Assembly (NCBI GenBank): GCA_011050235.1 | Contig: DRGC01000002.1 | Coordinates: forward strand, 83,832 to 147,831 | Reading direction: 5' to 3' | Origin: Phycisphaerae bacterium | GTDB lineage: Bacteria > Planctomycetota > Phycisphaerae > SM23-33 | Length of the DNA stretch: 64,000 nucleotides | Shown: positions 55,600 through 63,965 of the stretch, piece after piece | How positions within the stretch are numbered: the stretch's first letter is position 1 | How the letters are laid out: every line of letters starts with the position of its first letter | The notes under the pieces: model-generated | Seen by the model: only the letters and a program-made list of their open reading frames with translations | Told to the model about the DNA's origin: nothing | The model's database searches: none | Made by a program: the position numbers and the translations under genes

Positions 55600-56673
55600 T
55601 TAGTCGTACAGCGCCTCCTGCGCTTTCCTGATGATGTCGCCAACGGGCAGTTGATTCGGGCAGCGCGATTCGCACAGGCCACAGTAGGTGCATTTGTCCA
55701 GGCGCAGGCCGTCTTCCCACTGCTTGGCGTTGAACGCCTCCTTGGCCTCATCCATGTGGAGGTATTTGTAGGCGTTGTAGTACGACAGCGCCGCCCCGAC
55801 GGTGATCTGTTCGGGGCACGGCAGGCAATAGCCGCACGCCGTGCAGCGCGGCTCGGCGGTGTCCATCATCTCATTGACGCGTTGGAGAATCTGCTCGGCC
55901 GTCAGGTCGAACTGGCCCATGGTCTCTTCGATCCACTTGGCGTAGGCCACGTGCTCGGGGAACGTAAAGCCGATCAGCACGTGCACGCCCTCCAGCAGCA
56001 TCAGGTACCGCAGGGCGAGCTCCTTCAGATCCTCGCGCGCCACCAGGAACCCGCCCGCCAGCGGGTTCATGGCGATGACCTTGATGCAGTTCTCCCGACA
56101 ATAGTCCACCACACGCAGCCGAGTGGTGTTGATGACGTTCAGCGGCATCGTGACGGTCTCGAACTTGCCCGATTCGAGAAACTCGATGATCGTGTCCGGG
56201 TCGCCGTGGGTCGTCACGCCGAGATGGTCCCACTTGTCCTTGTTGGCCGCCACGCCGTCAAACCACCCGCCGGGCTTGCGGGCCTCGGCAAACTGCTCGG
56301 CCGTGTGCGTGGTCCACAGATGGTAATAGTCCACGCGGTCCAGGCCCAGGCGGGTCAGGGACTGGTCGAACATCTGGCTGACCTGATCCACACTGCGAAC
56401 GCCGAAGCCGCCCTCCGGCTGAAAGTCGCCGATCTCCAACCCGCCGTTGCCGGGCGTACATTTGGTCGAGATCATCACGCGGTCTCGGTAGTCCGGATGA
56501 TTGACGGCCTCGCCGACCCAGGTCTCGGAGTTTTCCTTCTCATCCTTCCGGCAATAGCAGGGAGATGTGTCGATGTAGTTGAACCCGGCATCGATCGCCG
56601 CGCGCATCGTCGCCACGGCGGATTCACGATCATCAAGACGCATGGCCCCGATGACGATCTTGCTCATGTCCAT
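55600..56673 (-). CDS. Aldo/keto reductase with C-terminal ferredoxin clusters
   Basis: The 357-residue protein joins an aldo/keto reductase barrel (residues 1-255; AGFNYIDTSPCY with the catalytic Asp and Tyr, then lysine in VMISTKC and HLWTTH) to two C-terminal [4Fe-4S] motifs, CTACGYCLPCP and CTYCGLCESRCP. Such Fe-S aldo/keto reductases are common in anaerobes. The clusters may exchange electrons with ferredoxin or a flavoprotein instead of relying on NADPH alone. GAGGAG precedes the ATG. The flavin reductase gene lies just upstream in the same operon. Confidence 0.9.
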   Translation of the reverse strand: MDMSKIVIGAMRLDDRESAVATMRAAIDAGFNYIDTSPCYCRKDEKENSETWVGEAVNHPDYRDRVMISTKCTPGNGGLEIGDFQPEGGFGVRSVDQVSQMFDQSLTRLGLDRVDYYHLWTTHTAEQFAEARKPGGWFDGVAANKDKWDHLGVTTHGDPDTIIEFLESGKFETVTMPLNVINTTRLRVVDYCRENCIKVIAMNPLAGGFLVAREDLKELALRYLMLLEGVHVLIGFTFPEHVAYAKWIEETMGQFDLTAEQILQRVNEMMDTAEPRCTACGYCLPCPEQITVGAALSYYNAYKYLHMDEAKEAFNAKQWEDGLRLDKCTYCGLCESRCPNQLPVGDIIRKAQEALYD

Positions 56674-56742
56674 GGGATAAAGCTCCTCTGTCGCTGCATG
56701 CGGTGGGCGCCGCAGCTTGCGGGGATAGCTGCAACCACGCCG

Positions 56743-57312
56743 TTACTCGATCGGCCCTGAAAAACCGTGCTTGGCGAACGCCTGGCCGAGACTCCAATAG
56801 TCCCCCTCAATATAAGCTAACGGATCGAGCCGGTCGGTCAGAATATGGCCGTCGGCGTCCAGCTTGTCTTCATCCACGTGGACGGCCACCACCTCGCCGA
56901 GGAACAGATCGTGGTCGCCGACGGTCTGTCTGCCGGTCAGTTCGCACTCCACGTTGACGGGACACTCGGCGATCAGGGGCGGTTTGACGACCGCCGCCGG
57001 CAGCGGCGTGAGGCCGAAGCGGGCGAACTTGTCGACGCCGTCGCGGCCCGAGGTCGACCCGCACTGATCGACCTGCTTGGCCATGGCGGCGGTGGGCTGG
57101 TTGACAACGAACTGGCCCGTCTCGACGATCAGCCCGTGCGAGAAGGTCGCCGGGCGAATGGCGATGCCAACGATGACGGGGTTGGCGATGGAGATGTTGA
57201 ACACCTCCGCCAACGTAATGATGTTGGCCCGCCCGGCGGAATCCACAGACGTAATCAGCGCGGCGGGCGACGGATAAACGGGCCTGGCGGGGGCGATCTG
57301 GATCTTCTTCAT
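56743..57312 (-). CDS. Flavin reductase-like FMN-binding protein
   Basis: The 189-residue protein has the flavin reductase split-barrel pattern: a first strand ALITSVDSAGRANIITLA, VGIAIRPATFS, and FVVNQPTAAMAKQVD, with conserved CPVNVECEL and the loop DHDLFLGEVV. It binds FMN and may reduce it with NAD(P)H or act as an electron carrier. It lies between PHP and the Fe-S aldo/keto reductase with gaps of 63 and 69 bp. An electron-transfer partnership with the latter is an inference from position. Confidence 0.88.
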   Translation of the reverse strand: MKKIQIAPARPVYPSPAALITSVDSAGRANIITLAEVFNISIANPVIVGIAIRPATFSHGLIVETGQFVVNQPTAAMAKQVDQCGSTSGRDGVDKFARFGLTPLPAAVVKPPLIAECPVNVECELTGRQTVGDHDLFLGEVVAVHVDEDKLDADGHILTDRLDPLAYIEGDYWSLGQAFAKHGFSGPIE

Positions 57313-57375
57313 AATGGCCTAAGTGTCCGCCCCGTGGGCGAAGGTGTCAATGGCCGTGCCCGTGAACCGACCGCT

Positions 57376-58407
57376 TCACGGCCCGACGTAGATCGGGCTG
57401 GAGAACGCTCTGCGGTCGTCGTCGGCTACGGCCTCCAGCCGGTAATACGCCCGGCGGGGGCCGGCCTTGCGGACCCACTGCCCCTCGAACACCTTATCGC
57501 CGAGAATCCTGAACTCCTTGATCGTCTTGCCGCCCGAGACGACCCGCACCCAGGCCAGGCCGTACGCATCGGCGACGCGGAAACGCAGACGAAGCTGCCG
57601 GCCTTTAGGCGCGCGGACGCTCTCGCCCATGCGTTTGCCGTTGCACGTGAAATCCAGCAGCGGCGCCTCGCTGGCGAAACACACCCCCGCCGCCAGCGCG
57701 CGGGCGATCGATCCGGCCTCGCGCCGGGCCGCGTACACGCCCGTCCAGCAGCAGCCGAACTCCACCAGCCCGTGCGCGTCGCTGCCGGCCAGCGGCGTGA
57801 CACGCTTGCCGAGCTGCAACAGCCGATCCATCAGCCGCACGCCCCATATCCCCGTGCGCGGGTACACCCGCGAGATCGACGTAAAACCGTTCATCACCTC
57901 GATGGCCGGGCGGTCGATGGCCGCCAGCTCGGCCACCGTCTCGGCGAAGTTCTCCGGCTGATCCTGGCCGCAAGACTCCGCCGGGTGGGCGACCCACACG
58001 AACGGCGCGATCCGCCGCGCCGACGCCACCGCCTCAGCCACAGTCGCACTGCCCTTGTGCAGCTTGCTCGGGCACAGCAGCCCCACGTGGAACCGCCCGC
58101 CGAAGCTCTCCTCGCCCAGCCCCGCCCGGGCCAGCCGTCCCAGCGACCGCCGCTGGGCCAGCGTCTCGTGGTCCGTACAGAACAAAAAGTCCAACCCGCT
58201 CAGGCCCGTCGCCCGCGCCACGTTCTCGGCCACCGTGCTGCACCCGTCGCTGTAGGTCGAGTGCGAATGAATGTCGACAGCCAGCACCTTTCGCCCGAAC
58301 AGCTTCCGCGTAGCCGCCAGCCGCTTGCCCATTCGCTCCTTCTGCAACATGCACACGGCCAACGCCCCGTGCGTCTGCCTCCGTATCAGGTCCTGCCGTC
58401 TGTTCAT
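57376..58407 (-). CDS. PHP-domain metallo-hydrolase
   Basis: The 343-residue protein has the PHP metal motif DIHSHSTYSDG near residues 45-55, then FCTDHET, VWVAHPAE and a late GSDAHG. These ligands bind three metals in phosphoesterases. The last 90 residues form an extra beta domain. PHP proteins hydrolyse phosphate esters or act in sugar phosphate and histidinol pathways. The N-terminal 35 residues are basic and not a clear signal peptide. GGAG lies 9 bases before the ATG. The role in arabinoside catabolism is unknown. Confidence 0.88.
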   Translation of the reverse strand: MNRRQDLIRRQTHGALAVCMLQKERMGKRLAATRKLFGRKVLAVDIHSHSTYSDGCSTVAENVARATGLSGLDFLFCTDHETLAQRRSLGRLARAGLGEESFGGRFHVGLLCPSKLHKGSATVAEAVASARRIAPFVWVAHPAESCGQDQPENFAETVAELAAIDRPAIEVMNGFTSISRVYPRTGIWGVRLMDRLLQLGKRVTPLAGSDAHGLVEFGCCWTGVYAARREAGSIARALAAGVCFASEAPLLDFTCNGKRMGESVRAPKGRQLRLRFRVADAYGLAWVRVVSGGKTIKEFRILGDKVFEGQWVRKAGPRRAYYRLEAVADDDRRAFSSPIYVGP

Positions 58408-58453
58408 GTGCTATCTCCGCGCGGCCCAGTTTGTCAGGCGCGATTTCCGCCGC

Positions 58454-59410
58454 TCACACCGCCAGCGTCACGTGGCCGCTGCGGGCGGATTGCTCGGCCA
58501 GCAGACACACCCGCGTCGATACGGCCGCGGCCGCCGGCGGGCCGGCCATCGGCTCGCCCAGCAGTTCGGCGACAAACTGCTCGGTGTCTCGCTGACAACT
58601 GTCGCTGTCGTCCAGCACAATCGTCTCGGCCGAGCCGTCGCGGCGGTTGTGCTCCAGCACCCTCTCCCGCCACGTCATCCGGCCGTCGACGCCGATCAGC
58701 TCGAACTGCATGAACGCCCGCTGGGCGAGCACGCCCATCGTGTAATTGACATGCGCGCTGAGGCCTCTCTCGTAGCCGAAGAACATGCTGGCGCTGATGG
58801 CCGAGATCTCGCCGCCGCCCTGCCGCTGCCACAGGCTGCCCGACACCCATGCGGGCGGGCCGAACCAGTCCACGACCTGGTCGACGAAGTGGAAGTTCGC
58901 CAACGCGAAGAACGACCCGATCATGTCTTGATTGCCGTACCACTTGGCCACCGCGGGCATGGCCAGCACGCCGCGGAGTTCCACGGGCTCGCCCAGCTCG
59001 CCCAGCCGATTGGCAACGGCCAGATGCTGTGGCTCGTGGCGGGTCGTCGCCCCCAGGTGACACACCCGCCCGGTCTGCCCGGCGACGGCCACCAGGTGAT
59101 CGACCTCATCCAGCGTGATCCCCATCGGGTACTCCAGCAGCACATCCTTGCCGGCCAGCATCGCCGCCTCGGCCATCGGCGCGTGAAGATAGTTCGGCGT
59201 GCACACGCACACCGCATCCAACGACTCATCAGCCAGCATCGCCCGCCAATCGGTCGTGGTCTTATCAACACCGAACTCCGACCCCAACTCCGCCAGCGCA
59301 GCCTCATCGCGAGTGCACAGCCACTCGACCCGCACCCGCTCCATCCCGGCCAAGTGCTTCAGCCGACTCGCCCCCATCCCCCGCAAACCAATCACACCAA
59401 CCGTCTTCAT
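58454..59410 (-). CDS. Gfo/Idh/MocA-family oxidoreductase
   Basis: The ATG at 59410 has AGGAG 7 bases upstream (318 residues). The Rossmann motif VGVIGLRGMGASRLKHL and the VCTPNYLHAPMAEAAMLAGKDVLLEYP segment are typical, but the usual EKP is replaced by EYP. Loss of that catalytic lysine, if the alignment is right, may alter activity. It would oxidise or reduce a sugar with NAD(P). It is the first gene of the eight-gene minus-strand operon, so the promoter should lie at 59415-59480, close to the tandem repeat. Confidence 0.85.
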   Translation of the reverse strand: MKTVGVIGLRGMGASRLKHLAGMERVRVEWLCTRDEAALAELGSEFGVDKTTTDWRAMLADESLDAVCVCTPNYLHAPMAEAAMLAGKDVLLEYPMGITLDEVDHLVAVAGQTGRVCHLGATTRHEPQHLAVANRLGELGEPVELRGVLAMPAVAKWYGNQDMIGSFFALANFHFVDQVVDWFGPPAWVSGSLWQRQGGGEISAISASMFFGYERGLSAHVNYTMGVLAQRAFMQFELIGVDGRMTWRERVLEHNRRDGSAETIVLDDSDSCQRDTEQFVAELLGEPMAGPPAAAAVSTRVCLLAEQSARSGHVTLAV

Positions 59411-59921
59411 CAAACGCTCCTATTCTAGACCGCCGCTATCGTAACAGCGCCAGGCCGCACCGGGGAAGGGAGTGTCTGGCGGGGGGCTTGAGGCGTGGAG
59501 CTTGGCGCTTGGAACTTGGAGCTTGGAGCTTGAGACTTGGAGCTTGGAACTTGGAACTTGGAGCTTGCAACTTGGAACTTGGAACTTGAGGCCTGAGGCC
59601 TGAGGCTTGGGGCTTGAGGCTTGAGGCTTGAGGCTTGAGGCTTGAGGCTTGAGGCCTGACGTCAGGGACGCCGCCATTGAGATGAAGCCCTGAACGGGCG
59701 CGACAACGCATGCCGCCCACAGCCGCCACTGACAACATGGCCGCTATCGAGCGACGGACCCCGAAACACCTCCATCCCAAAACACACAAACACCCCAAAC
59801 CCCAACCCCTCACGCCGAAGGCGCCTGCAAAGCAGCAACGCCGCCTCCTTCTGAGCAACGGAACGCGCTTGTGCCGACCAGGGACGTATCGGAGAATAGA
59901 ATGGGGACGAGAGGACACCAC
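59411..59921. other. Intergenic region with tandem repeat, left border of the island
   Basis: No gene is supported. It contains the operon promoter area (59411-59480), the 7-bp tandem repeat (59484-59658) and a C/A-rich tract near 59760-59815. Open frames here arise from the repeat and from base bias. Ribosome sites GGAG (59891) and GAGG (59911) precede the two possible starts of the next gene. Confidence 0.5.
59484..59658. repeat. 7-bp tandem repeat, about 25 units
   Basis: The stretch is built of degenerate heptamers. The left half is mostly GGAGCTT and GGAACTT, the right half mostly GAGGCTT. It spans about 175 bp, or roughly 25 units. Reverse-strand frames through it read as repeats of a short Ser-Leu-Lys-Pro-Gln pattern and are not genes. 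The repeat is not a CRISPR: there are no spacers. Copy number is likely variable between strains. Confidence 0.88.
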
Positions 59922-61073
59922 ATGGGCCCGACCATTGTCGTCGACAAATCGACCATACAGTCCCTAAGCCGCGATGCTGTCTTCGTGCTCAGTGATTTCT
60001 TCTACACAGTCATAACACCGGTTCTGGTGATTGAGATTCTGGCAGATTTGAAGAAGGATAAGGGCAATCGCAGGAAGGCCGAACAGACGGTAAGTAACTT
60101 GGCCTCCAAGGTACAGCCCATCGACGGGTTCGTGAATGTTCATTTCGAGAGCCTTTGCGTTCGGGAACTTCTGGGGACACCGGTACCAATGGATCGTCGT
60201 CCCGTTGTCAGTACTCGCCGCATTACCACAGACGACGGCACGTCAGCGGCAATGGTTGATTCACCAGAAGAGGATGCGCTCTTCCGTTGGAGTTGTGGTA
60301 GTTTCAACGAGACGGAAGAGCGTCTGGCCCTTCGATGGCGAGCATCGACGGCGGCAGTAGACTTGGAGGCACTCACAGCCAATGCTCAGCCCGCGTTACG
60401 GTCAGTCCCTAGATTCAAGTCTATAGAAGAGCTAAAAGAAGGAATTGATCAGTATATGGCCTCAGCTGGGATTCAGCTTGAGTTGCTGAGCTTCTTCCTT
60501 TCGCAACTTCCTGCCGCTCGTAGCGTGCCAGCCCTGAAGGCTTGGACCTTGCAGCGATGGCGAAGCGGCGAGTATGAGATGCTGAAGGACTTCGCCCCCT
60601 ATGTTGCCCACTGCATTCGGGTCAATCTGGTCTTCTATCTTGGCCTACTGCACGGTCTGATTGGCACCCGCCGAACAAACAGAATCGACATGGAGTACTT
60701 CTACTATACGCCATTCGGCCACATCTTCTCTTCGGGCGACAATCTGCACCGTGATATTGCTCCAATACTGCTCGACGATGATCAATCCTTTATAGGACGT
60801 GACGATCTCGTTTCTGAGTTGAATTCGCTAGCCGCAATTCGAGAAGCCAAGGCAGATGCGGCAGAGAACGAGGAACCATATCCACCGGACACATCGATCG
60901 TGCGGCAACTCACCATCAAGCACCTTGGCGCGTGGATCCCTCCTGTAGGCTTACAGATGCAGGCAGGGGAAGACACGCAAGAGGCGCCCGAGGTCCCGGA
61001 GGAGATACTGAAGATTCTGGATGCAATGTCGCAAGAGAAGGATCGTCGTCCTCGTAGGCGGTGGCCGACATGA
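59922..61073 (+). CDS. PIN-like domain protein, possible ribonuclease toxin
   Basis: The ATG at 59922 (383 residues, GAGG upstream) or the one at 59901 (GGAG upstream) may be used. The N-terminus IVVDKSTIQSLS followed by ITPVLVIEILADL looks like the first strand and acidic helix of a PIN nuclease (D8, E38). A late MEYFYYTPF...SGDNLHRD segment supplies more acidic residues (D256, D273), as in large PIN-like hypothetical proteins. GC is clearly lower than in the flanking operon, with different codon use, so transfer is likely. It faces the XRE-ImmA pair, 206 bp apart. Nuclease activity is inferred. Confidence 0.6.
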   Translation: MGPTIVVDKSTIQSLSRDAVFVLSDFFYTVITPVLVIEILADLKKDKGNRRKAEQTVSNLASKVQPIDGFVNVHFESLCVRELLGTPVPMDRRPVVSTRRITTDDGTSAAMVDSPEEDALFRWSCGSFNETEERLALRWRASTAAVDLEALTANAQPALRSVPRFKSIEELKEGIDQYMASAGIQLELLSFFLSQLPAARSVPALKAWTLQRWRSGEYEMLKDFAPYVAHCIRVNLVFYLGLLHGLIGTRRTNRIDMEYFYYTPFGHIFSSGDNLHRDIAPILLDDDQSFIGRDDLVSELNSLAAIREAKADAAENEEPYPPDTSIVRQLTIKHLGAWIPPVGLQMQAGEDTQEAPEVPEEILKILDAMSQEKDRRPRRRWPT

Positions 61074-61279
61074 CACTACCTCGATGCTGTGGTCCTCGGT
61101 AATGAAGCGTGCGTCGGTGGAGCAAGCGCCGGTGGCGTGGACGTTTTCCTTGTCAAGTACAAAGCATCTCAACCAACTGCACTAGCATTGCTGGGACCGG
61201 ACGCGTTGGGTCTACTACGAAGGCAGCGGCCCTAGGCGAGCGTAGCCTTTCGCGAGCAACGAGTTGCTTGCCCCCCCCA

Positions 61280-62365
61280 TCACAGAGAGGACCGGAATGC
61301 AGTGTCCGGAAAATCGACAACGTGAGAGAGCCGGTCGGGGTAATAGACTGTGCGGAACTCCTTCACAGAGCCCATGTGGAGTATCTCACACAGCTCCAGT
61401 TCCGAGTAGTTCAGCTCCTCCTGAAAGGCATCCAGTACTCGCCGGTACAATTTGGCCTGCTCTCTTGGGATCTCAACCGGCTCTTTCCGTCGAATACCCA
61501 ACTGGCTCATTCGCATGAACAACTGCTGCTTGCGTTTCTGTGTAATTGCCTTCACGTCATGCGCACGCATGATCAGGGCCGCCATTGACACCAACCACCT
61601 CTCCTTCAGGGCCTTCAGTCTGGCGATTGTGATCTCGCCGTAAAACTCTCTTCTGATCTCATCCTTCGGCATAAGAAACGCGCTGGCGAAGGCATTGGCT
61701 TCTTTTTCCGGGTCAAACTTACCGACATCGTCCGGCTCCAGATAGTGGCGGTAGATCAGATGACCCAGTTCATGGGCCAGACTGAACCGCAACCGGTCCG
61801 CTGGCGCTTTGGGGTTGACGAAGAAGATGAAGAAAGTATCTGCCTCCACACTTACGGCATCGATCTTGTCAGTACGAAAATCGAAAGGAACGACGAAGCT
61901 ACCTGCATCTTCAATGAGCCTTGTCATGGAGGATATAGGTCCGCTCGGAACGTCCCAGAAAAGCCGCAGCATTCTGCCTGCTTCCTCCGGCCCATACTGC
62001 CTCATGCTGGGCATCGTATAGGGCCACCGCGGCTCGACTTCGCGCGTTAGGTGTCCCAAGTGACGACGAATGATCTCCATGTTCGCTTCCGCACGTCGCA
62101 ATGACTTGGCAGGAACTGATGTCTTCTTTCGGTAGAAAAGGCCTACTGAACGCCTGCGTTGCCCTTGATAGAAGAACGTGATTGGGTAACCTAGCACTTC
62201 CGCAATTCGAGAGAGTAGCCCCTCCGGAAGCGGGGATATCCCATTCTCATAGCGAGATATATACCGCTGCTGAACAGCAACGCTGTCCGCCAGTTGGCTC
62301 TGAGACATGCCCCGGGATTCCCTCGCCAGGACTAGTTGCGCCGAATTGACTTTTTCAGTTCTCAT
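61280..62365 (-). CDS. XRE regulator fused to ImmA/IrrE metallopeptidase
   Basis: Residues 10-60 form a helix-turn-helix of the XRE type (SRGMSQSQLADSVAVQQRYISRYE). A linker follows, and then the ImmA/IrrE zinc peptidase with HELGH at 198-202 in SLAHELGHLIYRH and a downstream Glu in KEANAFASAFLM. In ICEBs1 and Deinococcus such peptidases cleave a repressor to switch on genes. Here regulator and protease are one chain. Its ATG overlaps the stop of the 212-residue gene by ATGA, so the two are translated together. Base composition is low in GC like the PIN-like gene. Confidence 0.92.
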   Translation of the reverse strand: MRTEKVNSAQLVLARESRGMSQSQLADSVAVQQRYISRYENGISPLPEGLLSRIAEVLGYPITFFYQGQRRRSVGLFYRKKTSVPAKSLRRAEANMEIIRRHLGHLTREVEPRWPYTMPSMRQYGPEEAGRMLRLFWDVPSGPISSMTRLIEDAGSFVVPFDFRTDKIDAVSVEADTFFIFFVNPKAPADRLRFSLAHELGHLIYRHYLEPDDVGKFDPEKEANAFASAFLMPKDEIRREFYGEITIARLKALKERWLVSMAALIMRAHDVKAITQKRKQQLFMRMSQLGIRRKEPVEIPREQAKLYRRVLDAFQEELNYSELELCEILHMGSVKEFRTVYYPDRLSHVVDFPDTAFRSSL

Positions 62366-63000
62366 GCACGCTGATACTTTTGACGCTTACGGCCCCCACC
62401 TCTGATCGCCAGTTCTGTCTCGGACGCCTTGGGCGCTGCCAGGTCCACCGGCATCGAAGGTTGCACCCAATCCGCCAGGGGTATACCCCAGTGAAGTTTG
62501 GTGTCCTTTTGGCAAACGACGTATGTCTCGTCAAGGGCCCCGTCCTGCTCGGTGTAACCCAGGCAGAGAGTGTATCGGCCCATCTGCTTCGGGAGTTGCT
62601 CAAGCACATCCTCCCTAGAATCAGTAAATGGCAGGACCAGCTGATACCTCTCTACGTTGCTCGCACACCGCGCTAGCGTCGTCTGGTTGCACGTCCACGT
62701 GAGTTCGGGTGTGAGTTTGTGGAAAACGAGGTTGACCGTCGCGCCACTGCGGCCCACGATGAGCGCGCGATGACCATTGCTTTCGAGCAGGCGCACCATG
62801 TCCCCGTCCACAAACTCTCGCCGGATGGCGGCCCAAATCAGGTCACTTACCACTGACGCGCGCGACCGTGAGCCCACGCTCTCCCGGCTTCTGGCAGCCA
62901 CGTCCTCGTAGTACTGGGCGTGCGCATCTCTGACGATACGATCCAACGTGGCTGCGAACGGCAGCAGGATGCTTCGTGCTTTCATCCGTGAAATCATCAT
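62362..63000 (-). CDS. Unknown 212-residue partner of the XRE-ImmA gene
   Basis: The frame starts at an ATG pair (63000/62997) with GGAG 7 bases upstream. The product has 212 residues with no domain I recognise. The N-terminal third is helical and basic (ASVVSDLIWAAIRREF). A middle beta-like part contains GHRALIVGRSGATVNLVFHK and the C-terminus is basic (GGGRKRQKYQRA). No transmembrane or signal segment is seen. Translational coupling to XRE-ImmA suggests a substrate, inhibitor or partner of the peptidase. Confidence 0.7.
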   Translation of the reverse strand: MMISRMKARSILLPFAATLDRIVRDAHAQYYEDVAARSRESVGSRSRASVVSDLIWAAIRREFVDGDMVRLLESNGHRALIVGRSGATVNLVFHKLTPELTWTCNQTTLARCASNVERYQLVLPFTDSREDVLEQLPKQMGRYTLCLGYTEQDGALDETYVVCQKDTKLHWGIPLADWVQPSMPVDLAAPKASETELAIRGGGRKRQKYQRA

Positions 63001-63215
63001 ATTCTCCAGTTAGGTTACAAATACACAACTTGTTTGAAAAGAGATACTAGCGACCTGATAGCTAAAAGAAAAGAGAATTTTAGACTAATGTTTTTTAAAT
63101 TCTTAGACATGGCCGGCCGCTGCTCCCCCCTGCAGTTCGCGCCAGAGGCCTACGGCGCCAACGTGGTTGCGGCTTTGCCGCAAGGCGTGGGGCCCGGGCG
63201 CAATCCGCGGGATCT
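63001..63215 (-). promoter_or_regulatory. AT-rich leader of the XRE-ImmA operon
   Basis: Bases 63001-63110 are far richer in A and T than anything else in the window (runs such as GTTTTTTAAATTC). The promoter of the leftward operon must lie here. A short palindromic ACAACTTGT at 63025-63033, 25-33 bases before the ATG, could be an XRE operator half or full site. The remainder to 63215 is GC-rich, with no gene, and marks the island border. Confidence 0.45.
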
Positions 63216-63965
63216 CTAGCTCTGGGAGCGGGTGCGGTTGATGAAGTCGGCGATGTGTTCTGTGGTGTCGATCCAGATGGCGTTGGTGGGGTCTTTGCAG
63301 TGGGTGCATAGTTGCTCGAGGGTGTCGGTCGACATGACCTGGTGGGGTTGGTCCAGGCCGACGTCGTGTATGGCCAGGACGATCCAGGCCCCTTCGTCGG
63401 CGGCTTGATGAATGATGGTCCGCAGTTGGTCGAAGCTCAGCCCGTCGCCTTCCGTGCCGGCCAGTCGGGCCAGGTCGCAGAAGGATGGATCGTTGAAGGT
63501 CTCCTCGCGAAAGCGCCGGCCGGCGATGAAGTGGCGGGCCACGATGGGGGTGTAGCTTCGACACTGCTCGCCGCGGCCGACGAACGATTGGCCGCACGGA
63601 TAGGCGAACGTCCGTGGCGAGACGCCGAGGCGATCTTCGATGCCCTTTTGGGCGGCGAGTATGTCCTCCTCCATCCGCTCGAGCGAGTAGTCCTCCAGCG
63701 TCAACGTCGAGGGCCAGCAGAAGTTGCCGCTGCAGACGTGGTTGATGCTGTGGTTGCCGATCTCGTGGCCGCCGCCGACCACACGCCGCCAGTCGTCGAG
63801 CCGCTGGTCGACCCCCGTCAGCGACACGTAGAAGGTAGCCTTGACGTCATGGCGATCGAGGATGGGGATTCCATGGATCAACTGACTCTCGCGCGCGTCG
63901 TCGAAGGTCAGGGTGACAGCGGCCCGGATGCCGTCGGGCCAGGCGAAACGGCTGGGATCTCGCAT
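63216..63965 (-). CDS. NodB-type polysaccharide deacetylase family protein
   Basis: The 249-residue protein has the NodB motif 1 TLTFDDARES near residue 20, with both Asp residues, and motif 2 GHEIGNHSINH, whose two His bind the metal. YPCGQSF is a later family strand. The family removes N- or O-acetyl groups from chitin, peptidoglycan or xylan-like sugars. No signal peptide is present and the chain is near minimal length, so a cytoplasmic or small-molecule substrate is likely. AGGA precedes the ATG. It lies outside the low-GC island. Confidence 0.92.
   Translation of the reverse strand: MRDPSRFAWPDGIRAAVTLTFDDARESQLIHGIPILDRHDVKATFYVSLTGVDQRLDDWRRVVGGGHEIGNHSINHVCSGNFCWPSTLTLEDYSLERMEEDILAAQKGIEDRLGVSPRTFAYPCGQSFVGRGEQCRSYTPIVARHFIAGRRFREETFNDPSFCDLARLAGTEGDGLSFDQLRTIIHQAADEGAWIVLAIHDVGLDQPHQVMSTDTLEQLCTHCKDPTNAIWIDTTEHIADFINRTRSQS

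Noticed and set aside
59484..59658. Possible CRISPR array
   Set aside because: Units are 7 bp, contiguous and degenerate, without spacers, and no cas genes lie in the window.
59436..59921. Minus-strand frames with repeated Ser-Leu-Lys-Pro-Gln units
   Set aside because: The repeat comes from the 7-bp DNA array read in a non-matching frame; there is no start context and no stable product family.
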